64,000 nt of DNA from Saccharophagus degradans 2-40 (lineage in GTDB: Bacteria; Pseudomonadota; Gammaproteobacteria; Pseudomonadales; Cellvibrionaceae), in assembly GCF_000013665.1 (NCBI RefSeq), contig NC_007912.1, positions 3,279,501-3,343,500 on the forward strand. The letters are read 5' to 3'. The notes beneath the pieces were generated by a model. The model made no database searches. It worked only from the letters and a program-made list of their open reading frames with translations, and had not been told where the DNA came from. The position numbers and the translations under genes are program-made. Position 1 is the stretch's first letter; the number at the start of each line of letters is the position of its first letter. Shown piece by piece: positions 10,009 through 19,170 of the stretch.

Positions 10009-10566
10009 TCAAATCTCCATTAGATCCTTTTCTTTGGCGCTAAGCGCTTTATCTACTTCAGCTACGTACTTATTAGTAATTTGTTGAATCTCGTCCGCTG
10101 CTCTGCGCTCGTCGTCTTCGCTAATTTCTTTGTCTTTCACTAGCGCCTTCACTTCTGCCAAGGCATCGCGACGAACATTTCGAATAGAAACACGGGCAGA
10201 TTCTGCTTCTGCACGAGCACGCTTGATGTAGCCTTTGCGCGTTTCTTCAGTAAGCATAGGCATTGGCACACGTATCAAATCGCCTGTGGTTACTGGGTTT
10301 AAGCCTAGGTCAGACTTCATAATTGCCTTTTCAATTTCAGGCACTATGTTTTTTTCCCAAGGGCTAATAGACAAAGTACGCGCATCCAATACCGTCACGT
10401 TAGCAACCTGGCTTAAAGGCGTGGCGCTTCCGTAGTAGGACACCATCACCCCATCTAAAATGCTTGGGTGCGCACGGCCAGTACGAATTTTGTTAAAGTG
10501 AGTGCCTAGCGCCTCAATGGCACGAGACATACGTTCTTCTGAATCACTTTTAATATCATCTATCAT
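10009..10566 (-). CDS. frr: Ribosome recycling factor
   Basis: Acts with EF-G to split the post-termination ribosome. The product contains [18 protein letters not shown] and the long C-terminal three-helix bundle ([20 protein letters not shown]-like) typical of RRF. ATG at 10566 ([13 protein letters not shown]) gives 185 residues, equal to E. coli, with GAGG about 10 bases upstream. An ATG two codons earlier overlaps the pyrH stop and has too short a spacing. Overlap with pyrH suggests coupled translation. Confidence 0.96.
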   Translation of the reverse strand: MIDDIKSDSEERMSRAIEALGTHFNKIRTGRAHPSILDGVMVSYYGSATPLSQVANVTVLDARTLSISPWEKNIVPEIEKAIMKSDLGLNPVTTGDLIRVPMPMLTEETRKGYIKRARAEAESARVSIRNVRRDALAEVKALVKDKEISEDDERRAADEIQQITNKYVAEVDKALSAKEKDLMEI

Positions 10567-10571
10567 TGTCA

Positions 10572-11315
10572 TTAAGCCTCTTCAGTTTCTTTACCCTGAA
10601 TCAAAGTGCCTTCATCACCGCCAACAACGATGTTTAGAAGCGCACCCTGTTTATCCATTTGGAATACACGCACTGGCATATTGTGATCTTGACACAAACA
10701 AATTGCCGTCAAGTCCATTACGCCCAACTGTTCGGTTAGCACTTTCTCGTAGGTGAGTTTTGAGTAACGAACGGCGGTGGGATCTTTCATAGGGTCGGCG
10801 GAATAAACGCCGTCTACTTTGGTCGCCTTCAAAACCAATTCCGCATTCACTTCTATGCCACGCAGGCACGCGGCAGAATCGGTAGTAAAGAATGGATTGC
10901 CGGTACCGGCAGAAAAAATAACAACTTCGCCGTTGTCTAGCAGGCGAAGCGCCTTGCGGCGGTCGTACTGATCGGTAACGCCGTGCATCGGAATAGCAGA
11001 CATTACCGTAGAAGAAATGTTAGAGCGCTCAAGCGCATCGCGCATTGCCAGCGCATTCATTACCGTAGCCAGCATACCCATATGGTCACCGGTCACGCGA
11101 TCTAGCCCTGCTCGACTTAGCGCAGCACCTCTAAACAGGTTACCACCACCTATAACCAAGCCTACCTGAACCCCAATCCCTACTAACTGCCCAATTTCTA
11201 GGGCCATTTTATCTAATACTTTAGGGTCTATACCGAACCCTTCATCGCCCATTAACTGCTCGCCACTGAGCTTGAGGAGAATACGTTTATACTTTCGATC
11301 GGGGGTGTTTGGCAT
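10572..11315 (-). CDS. pyrH: Uridylate kinase (UMP kinase)
   Basis: 247 residues of the amino-acid-kinase fold. [20 protein letters not shown] at the N-terminus and [20 protein letters not shown] are family signatures, and the acidic [16 protein letters not shown] segment binds nucleotide. It phosphorylates UMP to UDP and in enterobacteria is feedback-inhibited by UTP. It follows tsf after a strong terminator-like hairpin, so it probably also has its own promoter or depends on read-through. Confidence 0.97.
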   Translation of the reverse strand: MPNTPDRKYKRILLKLSGEQLMGDEGFGIDPKVLDKMALEIGQLVGIGVQVGLVIGGGNLFRGAALSRAGLDRVTGDHMGMLATVMNALAMRDALERSNISSTVMSAIPMHGVTDQYDRRKALRLLDNGEVVIFSAGTGNPFFTTDSAACLRGIEVNAELVLKATKVDGVYSADPMKDPTAVRYSKLTYEKVLTEQLGVMDLTAICLCQDHNMPVRVFQMDKQGALLNIVVGGDEGTLIQGKETEEA

Positions 11316-11367
11316 CGACTAACTCCATTGTGAGGCAAGTTGGTAAAAATTCGCGAAAGTGTAACAG

Positions 11368-11400
11368 CAAAAAGGCGGGAGATGTATCCCGCCTTTTTGC
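11368..11400 (-). terminator. Hairpin terminator between tsf and pyrH
   Basis: A near-perfect inverted repeat, GCAAAAAGGCGGG ... CCCGCCTTTTTGC, with a 7-base loop. The stem is GC-rich and followed by a T run on either strand. Located 37 bases after the tsf stop; it should end or attenuate rpsB-tsf transcription before pyrH. Confidence 0.85.
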
Positions 11401-11436
11401 AAGGTGCGTCAATTAAGACGCTGAAACTAGCGTAAC

Positions 11437-12309
11437 TTACGCCTTAGAAGCAGCAACTTGAGCAGCAACTTCTGCCGCGAAGTCTTCTTCTACTTTTTCA
11501 ATGCCTTCACCTACTTCAAAACGCACGAAGCCAACAACTTCAGCGCCAGCGTCTTTCGCTAGCTTGCCAACAGTTACTTCAGGGTTTTTAACGAAAGGCT
11601 GATCTACCAAGCTGTTCTCTTTCAAGAACTTGTTGATACGGCCTACCATCATTTTATCAACGATCTCAGCAGGCTTGCCTTCCATATCTGGTTGAGCCTT
11701 GATGATTTCTTTCTCTTTCTCTACAACTTCTGCAGGCATGTCGGCAGAGTTAACCACTTGAGGGTTAACAGCAGCAACGTGCATAGCGATGTCGCGAGCC
11801 AACTCAACATCACCAGCAGTCAACTGAGTTAACACTGCAATGCGGTTGTTAGAGTGAAGATAAGCACCAACAACGCCTGAACCAGCTTCGATAAGCTGAA
11901 CGCGACGAACGCCAATGTTCTCACCAATTTTTTGAACCAATGCTTGACGAGTTGATTCAATTTCATCGCCAGCCAAAGCCGCTACATCAGTAGCTTTAGT
12001 GTCGAAAGCTTTGTTTACAACGGTATCAACAAACGCCAAGAAACCCGCGTCGCGTGCAACGAAGTCAGTCTCCGAGTTAACTTCAACCATTACGCCGTAG
12101 CTGCCATCTTCTGCAACCTTAACCGCAACAACACCTTCAGCAGCAGTACGATCTGCTTTTTTAGCTGCTTTAAGGCCAGAAGCTTTACGCAAATTCTCAA
12201 TCGCAACGTCGATATCACCATCGGTTTCAACCAATGCTTTTTTACATTCCATCATGCCCAAGCCAGTACGCTCGCGCAGTTCTTTTACCAAAGAAGCAGA
12301 CACTGCCAT
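11437..12309 (-). CDS. tsf: Elongation factor Ts
   Basis: Nucleotide exchange factor for EF-Tu. The product has 290 residues; [19 protein letters not shown] is the N-terminal UBA-like domain signature and [12 protein letters not shown] the second EF-Ts signature. AGAGGG lies 8 bases before the ATG. It follows rpsB after a 168-base spacer with an intercistronic hairpin, the normal arrangement. Confidence 0.98.
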   Translation of the reverse strand: MAVSASLVKELRERTGLGMMECKKALVETDGDIDVAIENLRKASGLKAAKKADRTAAEGVVAVKVAEDGSYGVMVEVNSETDFVARDAGFLAFVDTVVNKAFDTKATDVAALAGDEIESTRQALVQKIGENIGVRRVQLIEAGSGVVGAYLHSNNRIAVLTQLTAGDVELARDIAMHVAAVNPQVVNSADMPAEVVEKEKEIIKAQPDMEGKPAEIVDKMMVGRINKFLKENSLVDQPFVKNPEVTVGKLAKDAGAEVVGFVRFEVGEGIEKVEEDFAAEVAAQVAASKA

Positions 12310-12348
12310 TTTGTTTGCCCTCTATTCAAGGTTAAATTTTAGAAACTG

Positions 12349-12371
12349 AAAAAGGGGCATGGCCCCTTTTT
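12349..12371 (-). terminator. Intercistronic hairpin between rpsB and tsf
   Basis: AAAAAGGGGC ATG GCCCCTTTTT, a compact inverted repeat with a T run on both strands, in the rpsB-tsf spacer. It looks like an intrinsic terminator or attenuator that would lower tsf transcription relative to rpsB; the tight loop could also be a processing site. Confidence 0.7.
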
Positions 12372-12477
12372 GAAATACTGTTTACCCAACTTAAGTTACA
12401 ACTAATCAAGCCGCATTAAACTGGGCTTTGCTAAACCCCGGAGCTATAAACAGCCACGGAGTTTGGCGCTACCGGCA

Positions 12478-13218
12478 TTACTCGGCGTCAGCAGCTTTTT
12501 CTTCTACGAATTCGTCTTTATTAGGAACAGATGCAGAGTCCGCAGCGCCTTCAATACACGCGTCTGCAACTGCAGTAGCGTATAGCTTGATAGCACGGAT
12601 AGCATCGTCGTTACCTGGGATTACGTAGTCAACACCAGCGGGATCACTGTTAGTATCAACAACACCAATAACTGGGATACCCAATTTATTAGCTTCTTGA
12701 ATAGCAATACGCTCGTGCTCAACATCGATGATAAACAAAGCGTCTGGTAGACCGCCCATGTCTTTAATACCACCGATAGACTTCTCTAGCTTCTCCATGA
12801 TACGAGTACGAACTAAAGCTTCTTTTTTAGTTAGCTTTTCGAAAGTACCGTCTTGGCTTTGAGTTTCAAGTTCGCGGTAACGGCGAATAGAAGCGCGGAT
12901 AGTTTTGTAGTTGGTCAACATACCACCTAACCAGCGATGGCTAACGAAAGGCATGTTTGAACGTTCTGCTTGCTCTTTAATAGACTTTTGCGCAGCGCGC
13001 TTAGTGCCAACAAACAAAACTTTTTTCTTTTGGCTGCCCAATTGCTTAACAATGGCCAACGCTTCATTAAACGCAGGAACAGTGTGCTCCAAGTTAATGA
13101 TATGAATTTTGTTACGAGCGCCGAAGATGTATTTACCCATCTTAGGGTTCCAGTAACGAGTTTGGTGACCAAAGTGGACACCGGCTTGCAGCATATCGCG
13201 CATGCTTACAGTAGGCAT
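12478..13218 (-). CDS. rpsB: 30S ribosomal protein S2
   Basis: 246 residues. [20 protein letters not shown] and [18 protein letters not shown] are the two S2 family signatures. A zinc-type N-terminus is absent and the acidic C-terminal tail is normal for proteobacteria. AGGAA precedes the ATG by 7 bases. It is the first gene of the long minus-strand envelope/translation cluster. In E. coli S2 represses its own operon through the leader RNA; the leader here (13219-13400) may do the same, but no motif was confirmed. Confidence 0.98.
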   Translation of the reverse strand: MPTVSMRDMLQAGVHFGHQTRYWNPKMGKYIFGARNKIHIINLEHTVPAFNEALAIVKQLGSQKKKVLFVGTKRAAQKSIKEQAERSNMPFVSHRWLGGMLTNYKTIRASIRRYRELETQSQDGTFEKLTKKEALVRTRIMEKLEKSIGGIKDMGGLPDALFIIDVEHERIAIQEANKLGIPVIGVVDTNSDPAGVDYVIPGNDDAIRAIKLYATAVADACIEGAADSASVPNKDEFVEEKAADAE

Positions 13219-13521
13219 ATTAGTATTCCTGTTTTACGGGTTAGGCCTCCATATATCCCACAAGCCAACCCCGCTTTAACAGCTAGGGCACCCAGACAAG
13301 TGTGCCGATATATGTGTGACGTATAGTTTAAGAAATTTACCCAACTAAACGCTCAAACAACACAAGGTTGCTCGACGCAGTTGTAGCTGGGCGCGCTTTA
13401 TACCACATAAGCACAAAAACTTAAAGAATTTGAGCACTTTCTTGGCCAATATTTGCCTAAAGGCGAGAATCTGCCAACTGGCCTGCCGCGAAGACCGGCA
13501 AAAGCCACCCGCCGCCGCAAA
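13219..13521 (-). other. rpsB leader / intergenic spacer
   Basis: About 300 bases without a gene, between rpsB and the FG-GAP lipoprotein gene. It holds the probable rpsB promoter, a leader of about 170 bases with a small hairpin (arms GGCAC at 13287-13291 and GTGCC at 13302-13306) that could take part in S2 autoregulation, and near 13489-13503 a short GC-rich hairpin just past the lipoprotein stop. No ORF with coding character was seen. Confidence 0.5.
13391..13425 (-). promoter_or_regulatory. Probable rpsB promoter
   Basis: On the minus strand TATAAA (13397-13402) is followed at once by GCGCGC, the GC-rich discriminator typical of stringently controlled ribosomal-protein promoters. The -35 region about 17 bases upstream (TTTAAG/TTAAGT) is weak. 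The call rests on the -10 box, the discriminator and its position about 180 bases ahead of rpsB. Confidence 0.4.
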
Positions 13522-15597
13522 TCAATACAAATACACAGCGCCAGCTGCATTCAGCGCATTACTTGTTTGCAGGTTGGAAAATAGCGTGGAACTGCTTCGC
13601 TCTTCTGGCGCACCTACTGCCAACACATCGCCTGACGCATCCAGCGAGACATATGAGCCAAACCCGTCGGCCGCCTCCGCATTCGAGGCTTTAACATACT
13701 TTAACTGACTCCAAGCCCCCGCGCTCAGTTCAAACACGTAAGCGGCACCCGCATCTGTAGCGCTGTTATCAGGCTGAGTTCCGCTTACCCCCTCGGCAGC
13801 GCTTGACTCACCCGGCGCACCCACCACCAATAACGACCCAGCGGCATTCAAAGCAATGGCCGACCCAAAAAGGTCGCCAATATCGCCATTAGAGGCCTTT
13901 ATATAGCTGTGCTGCACCCATGCATCGCCCTCTAAATTAAACACATAGGCCGCACCCGATTCTGCATTTGAGCGATCTAACTGGTTGCCATTTACACCTA
14001 TTGCAATACTCGCTTCACCCGCAGAACCCACTGCCACTGTGGCGCCATCATTTGCTATAGCTACGGCCGAGCCAAATCGACCATCAGACTGGGCGTTCGA
14101 TGCCTTTAAATAGGCTTTAAACGACCAGCTGCCGGATGCGCGACCATAAACATAGGCTGCACCGGCATTTGCCGCACTATTATCTGCAGGCTGACCAGCA
14201 AACAACGATTGCTCGTAAGGGGCCCCAACAACTAAAGAATTACCATTAGCACTTAGCGCAACGCGACCACCAAAACCGTCGCCAGCGCCGGTGTTAGATG
14301 CTTTGATAAAAGCCTGCTGCTGCCAGTTATCTGCATTTAAGCTAAACACGTAAACCGCGCCCGAGTCGGCCGCAAGCTGATCGACTTCATCACCCCCAAC
14401 CAAAACGGCGGAGCTATCCTGCCCAGGCGCCGCCACTGCCAGCGTGCCACCATAATCACTTAGCGCTAATGCCGAGCCAAAGTTGTCGTTAACCGCAGGG
14501 TTTGAAGCTTTTATATAGTTTTGTTGCGACCAAGCATCTCCCGCCCGACGAAATACATACACGGCACCACTATCCTGCAGAGCATCACTTAAGCCATCGC
14601 CATCAATGCCTGCGCTGGCGCCATCTTCGAAAGGCGCGCCAACCGCAAGCGTGTTGCCATCGTCACTTAAGGCCAGTGCGCGTCCGAAAGCATCCGCCTC
14701 GCCAGTGTTTGACGCCTTGATATAAGCCTGAAAACGCCATTCACCATCATCGCGCACATACACATAAACTGCGCCACTGCCACTTACCGAGTTATCACCA
14801 TCATCGCCATCTATACCCTTTGCAGCACTGTCGTCGCCAGGCGCGGCTACAGCCAAGGTTTTGCCGTCGGCGCTTAACGCCACACGCCCAAACCTATCGT
14901 AGCTTTCGGGGTTACTCGCTTTAAAGTAACCAATCGAACGCTTCATATAGCTGTAAACAGAAATAGCATCGGACTCTGAACATTCGGCATTGGTACAGGT
15001 TTGCAGCTTGTATTCGGCATTAAGCCAATCTAAACGATGGATAGGCACATCTAGCGTCAAACCAATTGAGGTAGACTCCAAATCCCGCCCTACCTGCTCA
15101 AACTCTTCACCTGCATGAGCTTTTTCAAGCAGGCGATAATAATCGGCACCGTCGACGCTATCCCAACTGAACGTTAATTTTTTAAATGCATCTTTCGCTC
15201 GCAACACAACCTCAGCCGTGCGAACAGTAAAAGTATCGTCTTCATCACCAATGGTTAGCGTGAGCTCGGTTTCGGTATCAATTGTGTCTGCGGTAAAAAC
15301 GCGCACAATAATTATATCGCCCTCGTATACTGAACCGTCTTCATCGGTAAAGTCACCATAATTTATCGAATACTCACCACCCACAATACTAATTGGCGTT
15401 TCGGCGTTAACTCCCTCCACTTCAATTTCGTCAGAGAGATACCACTGCGCCAGTGGCGCATCTATTTCATCATCAAACGCAAAAGAATCTGGGCTTGTAT
15501 CTTCGCCATCGCCACTGCTGCCGCCACAACCCCCAAGCAGCACACCACACAATATAAATAGCGCTGCTCGACTTTTAAAATTAATTTTATTAAACAT
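13522..15597 (-). CDS. Secreted lipoprotein with seven FG-GAP-type beta-propeller repeats
   Basis: A type II signal peptide (MFNKINFKSRAALFILCGVL then GGC) puts the lipid-anchored Cys at residue 24. A spacer rich in Gly, Ser and Asp leads into an Ig/cadherin-like region (about 40-130) and an FN3-like region (about 140-215). From residue 224 seven repeats of 57-70 residues begin with YIKASN or a variant and contain DxFG, LAVGAP and GAVYVF, with DGDG-type loops. The last ends at the C-terminus. This fits a closed seven-bladed, calcium-stabilised propeller, as in integrin alpha chains. ATG at 15597 is chosen because AAAGG precedes it by 8-9 bases. The ligand is unknown; adhesion or glycan binding is an inference. 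Confidence 0.85.
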   Translation of the reverse strand: MFNKINFKSRAALFILCGVLLGGCGGSSGDGEDTSPDSFAFDDEIDAPLAQWYLSDEIEVEGVNAETPISIVGGEYSINYGDFTDEDGSVYEGDIIIVRVFTADTIDTETELTLTIGDEDDTFTVRTAEVVLRAKDAFKKLTFSWDSVDGADYYRLLEKAHAGEEFEQVGRDLESTSIGLTLDVPIHRLDWLNAEYKLQTCTNAECSESDAISVYSYMKRSIGYFKASNPESYDRFGRVALSADGKTLAVAAPGDDSAAKGIDGDDGDNSVSGSGAVYVYVRDDGEWRFQAYIKASNTGEADAFGRALALSDDGNTLAVGAPFEDGASAGIDGDGLSDALQDSGAVYVFRRAGDAWSQQNYIKASNPAVNDNFGSALALSDYGGTLAVAAPGQDSSAVLVGGDEVDQLAADSGAVYVFSLNADNWQQQAFIKASNTGAGDGFGGRVALSANGNSLVVGAPYEQSLFAGQPADNSAANAGAAYVYGRASGSWSFKAYLKASNAQSDGRFGSAVAIANDGATVAVGSAGEASIAIGVNGNQLDRSNAESGAAYVFNLEGDAWVQHSYIKASNGDIGDLFGSAIALNAAGSLLVVGAPGESSAAEGVSGTQPDNSATDAGAAYVFELSAGAWSQLKYVKASNAEAADGFGSYVSLDASGDVLAVGAPEERSSSTLFSNLQTSNALNAAGAVYLY
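13525..14928 (-). repeat. Seven degenerate in-frame repeats encoding propeller blades
   Basis: Seven consecutive units of about 200 bases, each starting with a codon run for Y(I/F/L/V)KASN and ending after GA(V/A)YV(F/Y). They have diverged enough that the DNA does not look like a simple tandem repeat; the periodicity is clearest in translation. Confidence 0.8.
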
Positions 15598-15847
15598 TAT
15601 TACTACCTTTGCCTTATTAGGTTCTGCCATTAGTTAGCCAAACAGACCCAGCGGCAAAGCACAAAGTTCAACACAAAACGCGATACAACCGAATTTAATA
15701 TAAAATTCACATTTTCTGCATATTCGTGCGAAATAAAGTAAACAAACGTTAAGGAATGTGAAGATTTGTAAACCCTACAAATAGTTCGGAACTAATCTAA
15801 AACCGCCCACCCTAAGCCAGCAACTTTAACTTGATTGCACTCTTCCG

Positions 15848-18310
15848 ATGAACAAATTAAAACCCCCAAAAAACGCCTTACCGAAAACTAAATACCTGCT
15901 TATCCTCATAGCTTTAACCTGTATTACAGCTTGCTCTGGCGGCAGCAACGAATTCAATTACGATACCAGCGCACAACGCCTAACCAGCCTTACAATTGAT
16001 GAATACTCCTTAGATTTCAACAGCGAAAAAACTGGGCCCTACAAAATAGAAACCAGCAATAGCGAAAAAACATTGAGCGTCCATTTCGAGTCGAGCGGCG
16101 ACTACAGTTTTAGCTACAGCATTCAAAACAGCAACGGCACTTATCAGAAAACACTTGATGACGAAAAACATTTCGTCGCCAACATTGCAGAAGGAGCCAA
16201 CTTAATATCCATTCAGCTTTACGATAGCGAAAAAGACGTTTTTGTAACCTACACGATATACGCCTACAGGCTTTCTTCTGCCGCGCGCATCACAAGCTTT
16301 AACCTTTACGACTTTGCCAGCGGCAGCGGCAGCGGCACATCACTAGGCCTTGCACCTTCTTTTAGCGAGGCTGTATTTGATTATTCAACAACGGTGCCAT
16401 ACAGCTCCTGCGCCATTGCATATCAAATTACAGCAAAAAACAGTGGTGTAAGCATGCAAACCAACGGCAGCACATCCTACGAACGCAATGTGTACTATCA
16501 CAACTTAAGCCCTGGGGTGAATTATTTAGATACCACGGTTGTTGCAGAAGATTTCTCTACCAGCGAGCGCTACACCATTGCCATAACCCGAACACCCCCA
16601 ACTACCGATCAAATAGAAAGCAACGCGCAACTTTTAAAGCTTGATACCGACGGCGATTATTTTCAATATGTTTGCGGAATAACCGACTACACATTTTTTA
16701 TAGACAACAACACCGATACCATTAACCTAGACATCACCCCAGAAATAGAAGGTGCAAAAGTATTTATTAACAACAACGAAATAAACCCAAGCGAAACCCA
16801 AACCCTTCAAGTAAACGAGAGCGCTGGTACAGCGACAATTACGGTAATTTCTGCCAATGGAGGCAACAGCCAAACCTATACCCTTACCTATATTCGCCGC
16901 AGCCACAACATAGTGAATGTAGAAACAACGGAAGAACTTATTACAGCAATACGTACAGCCGAGCCTAACGATGAGATTAGAGTTAGCACGGGCGAATACC
17001 TGCTAACCACAAAAGAAACAGGCATGCTCTTTTCCGATCGCTCGGGTACAGCAATTGAACCTATCTACCTTACTGGCGAGCAAAGCTTTACCGACGATGT
17101 AATTATTAAAGGCACGGGAAGCGAAACACTCATAACGCTTACTGGCAGCCATTGGAATATTTCTGGCATCACCCTGCAAAACGCCGGCACTGCAGTACTC
17201 TTAAATGGTGCAAATAACATCACACTAAAAGAATTGCTTATTGAAGATTTTTACAGCACTGCAATAAGCCTAACCAACGGTGCCAACAACAACACCATTA
17301 AACTGAACAGCTTTTCACAACTAAGCGGCGACGACGCAACCGCAGCCATTCACATTGGTGACGCCAATTTACGCAATATAAACGCCAACCAATTAACCAA
17401 CGGCGAAATCAGTAACGGCAATACAATTAGCCACAACATTTTTATTAATATGGCTGATAGCCGCGCTATTAACTTGGATGCGGGCGCATCGAACACAAAC
17501 ATTTCATTTAATAGTTTTATAGAGAATACCCAAGCGCTCGATACCACTTCGCGCGCGCCGTTAATCCAAAACTTTGGTATCAACAGTGTTATTAGCCACA
17601 ATAGTTTTGAATTTGATGACCCACGAGAAACAACCAGCCTTATTCAACTGGGGGCGGCAGATCTTCACGTCAGTTGGGCGACGGGCGTGCAACTTATTCA
17701 AAACCTCTTTGATTTAAATAATCGCACCGTCGATGCCATTGCAAACTTAAGTACGCATACCGCCATGCTGACAGAAAACCTTCGCAGTGATGATTTAACT
17801 ATCACCTATGGTGGCAGTAATTATAATTTTGACAACCTTACCTCCCCCATTTACACCATACAAACAAACAGCACCAACACGCGTTGCTTGGGGATTGAGG
17901 AATACGAAATAGACAACAAAAACTATTGGTTAGTTGAATTAGAAGCGTGCGACACAACAGACACATCACAGCACTGGAAAATAGTCACCGACAAGGGCAT
18001 TTACGCTGCCCTTGTAAACCAGAGCCAAACCGATGGCCACATGCGCACTGCAACAGAGTTTGAAGGGCTCTGCTCTACCAGCGAAGGCATATACCAAAGC
18101 AACGTTTACCTCACCGAAGATGAAGGCGGCTATGTAGAGCGCTGGCTGTTAGACACCCAAGGTGACACAACTTATATACGTAATAAAAAGGACACCGACT
18201 ACGGCCTAACCATACCCGGCGAGTTTGCCAGTGAAGGCACTCCGCTTATGACCTGTGCCATAACAAATAGCGAATCACAGCAATTTACATTAGTCCCCGT
18301 GGCGCAATAG
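15848..18310 (+). CDS. Lipoprotein: beta-sandwich repeats, parallel beta-helix, ricin-type C-terminus
   Basis: 820 residues. The signal peptide ends in ITAC, placing the lipid Cys at 29. Three repeated beta-sandwich modules resembling the cadherin-like family of bacterial surface proteins cover about 44-141, 147-249 and 258-351. From VNVETTEELITAIRTAEPND (about 357) to about 660 it looks like a right-handed parallel beta-helix similar to PL6 lyases (SGTAIEPIYL motif, repeated N-rich turns). The last 150 residues (TRCLGIEEYE, QHWKIV) resemble a ricin B-type lectin. A polysaccharide lyase or glycan-binding protein is likely, but catalytic residues cannot be assigned. No strong ribosome-binding site is seen before the ATG. 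The regulator 18 bases downstream is probably cotranscribed. Confidence 0.75.
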   Translation: MNKLKPPKNALPKTKYLLILIALTCITACSGGSNEFNYDTSAQRLTSLTIDEYSLDFNSEKTGPYKIETSNSEKTLSVHFESSGDYSFSYSIQNSNGTYQKTLDDEKHFVANIAEGANLISIQLYDSEKDVFVTYTIYAYRLSSAARITSFNLYDFASGSGSGTSLGLAPSFSEAVFDYSTTVPYSSCAIAYQITAKNSGVSMQTNGSTSYERNVYYHNLSPGVNYLDTTVVAEDFSTSERYTIAITRTPPTTDQIESNAQLLKLDTDGDYFQYVCGITDYTFFIDNNTDTINLDITPEIEGAKVFINNNEINPSETQTLQVNESAGTATITVISANGGNSQTYTLTYIRRSHNIVNVETTEELITAIRTAEPNDEIRVSTGEYLLTTKETGMLFSDRSGTAIEPIYLTGEQSFTDDVIIKGTGSETLITLTGSHWNISGITLQNAGTAVLLNGANNITLKELLIEDFYSTAISLTNGANNNTIKLNSFSQLSGDDATAAIHIGDANLRNINANQLTNGEISNGNTISHNIFINMADSRAINLDAGASNTNISFNSFIENTQALDTTSRAPLIQNFGINSVISHNSFEFDDPRETTSLIQLGAADLHVSWATGVQLIQNLFDLNNRTVDAIANLSTHTAMLTENLRSDDLTITYGGSNYNFDNLTSPIYTIQTNSTNTRCLGIEEYEIDNKNYWLVELEACDTTDTSQHWKIVTDKGIYAALVNQSQTDGHMRTATEFEGLCSTSEGIYQSNVYLTEDEGGYVERWLLDTQGDTTYIRNKKDTDYGLTIPGEFASEGTPLMTCAITNSESQQFTLVPVAQ

Positions 18311-18328
18311 CGCCACCACGAGAGAACA

Positions 18329-19006
18329 ATGCACAGTAAACCCACGGTATTAATAGCAGCGCCAAACTTAGCCACTTGCTTACAGCTTGAGCGGGCTTTC
18401 AAACAAAGTAATTACCATGCTGTAACTACTCATCACGAAGCAGAGCTAAGTAAGCAGATACAACATTGCGTGCAGCGAGCATGCGTGTTTATTTTACACT
18501 ACCAGTATTACCAAAATCTTGCCCAACCACTTAGGCACTCTCAGCCATTGCTTTTGCTTGTCGATTCGGCAAGCGCGGAGCTTATTGATATCCTGCCAAA
18601 CCCAACCAGCGACTTTGTACTTAGCCAAGCGGCACCCATCGAAATTATCACGCGGCTAGAGATTCTTTTGCGACGCTGTAGTCAGGCGGCGCCCTCAAAT
18701 TTAGTCCAACCAAATAGCCCAATGACAGCCTCCTACCAAGCGCTAGCCCTAACCGGCGCAGAGCACGCACTGCTAGAGCTGCTTGCGCAACACCCCAATA
18801 CGGTTTTATCTAAAGAATACCTGTGCAGCCATGGCCTGCAACGCACCTACACTCCCGGCGAACGCAGCATAGACGTACACATAAGTCGTATACGCCAAAA
18901 GCTGACAGATGCACTTGGGCAAACTAGCCCTATAAAGTCGGTGCGCAATCGCGGCTATATCTACTCCCCGCCACACGAGCCTATTAACAAGCCCACTCAC
19001 AAATAG
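18329..19006 (+). CDS. OmpR-type winged-helix regulator with degenerate receiver domain
   Basis: 225 residues. The C-terminal half is a good PhoB/OmpR winged helix (LTGAEHALLELLAQHPNTVL, RSIDVHISRIRQKL, VRNRGYIYSP). The N-terminal 115 residues have the length and pattern of a receiver, but the acidic pair is replaced (VLIAAPNLA), the phospho-acceptor position reads VFILHYQY with no Asp, and the conserved Lys of KP is Gln-Ala-Ala-Pro. It should not be phosphorylated and so may act constitutively or respond to a ligand or partner. No kinase gene is adjacent. It follows the beta-helix lipoprotein gene by 18 bases and may control that cassette. Confidence 0.82.
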   Translation: MHSKPTVLIAAPNLATCLQLERAFKQSNYHAVTTHHEAELSKQIQHCVQRACVFILHYQYYQNLAQPLRHSQPLLLLVDSASAELIDILPNPTSDFVLSQAAPIEIITRLEILLRRCSQAAPSNLVQPNSPMTASYQALALTGAEHALLELLAQHPNTVLSKEYLCSHGLQRTYTPGERSIDVHISRIRQKLTDALGQTSPIKSVRNRGYIYSPPHEPINKPTHK

Positions 19007-19170
19007 CTCCTCGCACACGCCCCGTGCCCTAGCGCTCGGTTTACGGTAGAATAGCCGCCTTTCTAGCTGAGCGCGCATATAGGCCACGCTGTACCGCCGT
19101 TGCGCTTGGGGGCCAAACCCTACGTATCAGCAAAACCAATGCATTCAAATTAAGCTAAAAACGCTAGTAG

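Noticed and set aside
13525-14928. CRISPR-like or simple DNA repeat
   Set aside because: The periodicity is at protein level (about 66-69 residues) and in frame; there are no identical repeats with unique spacers.
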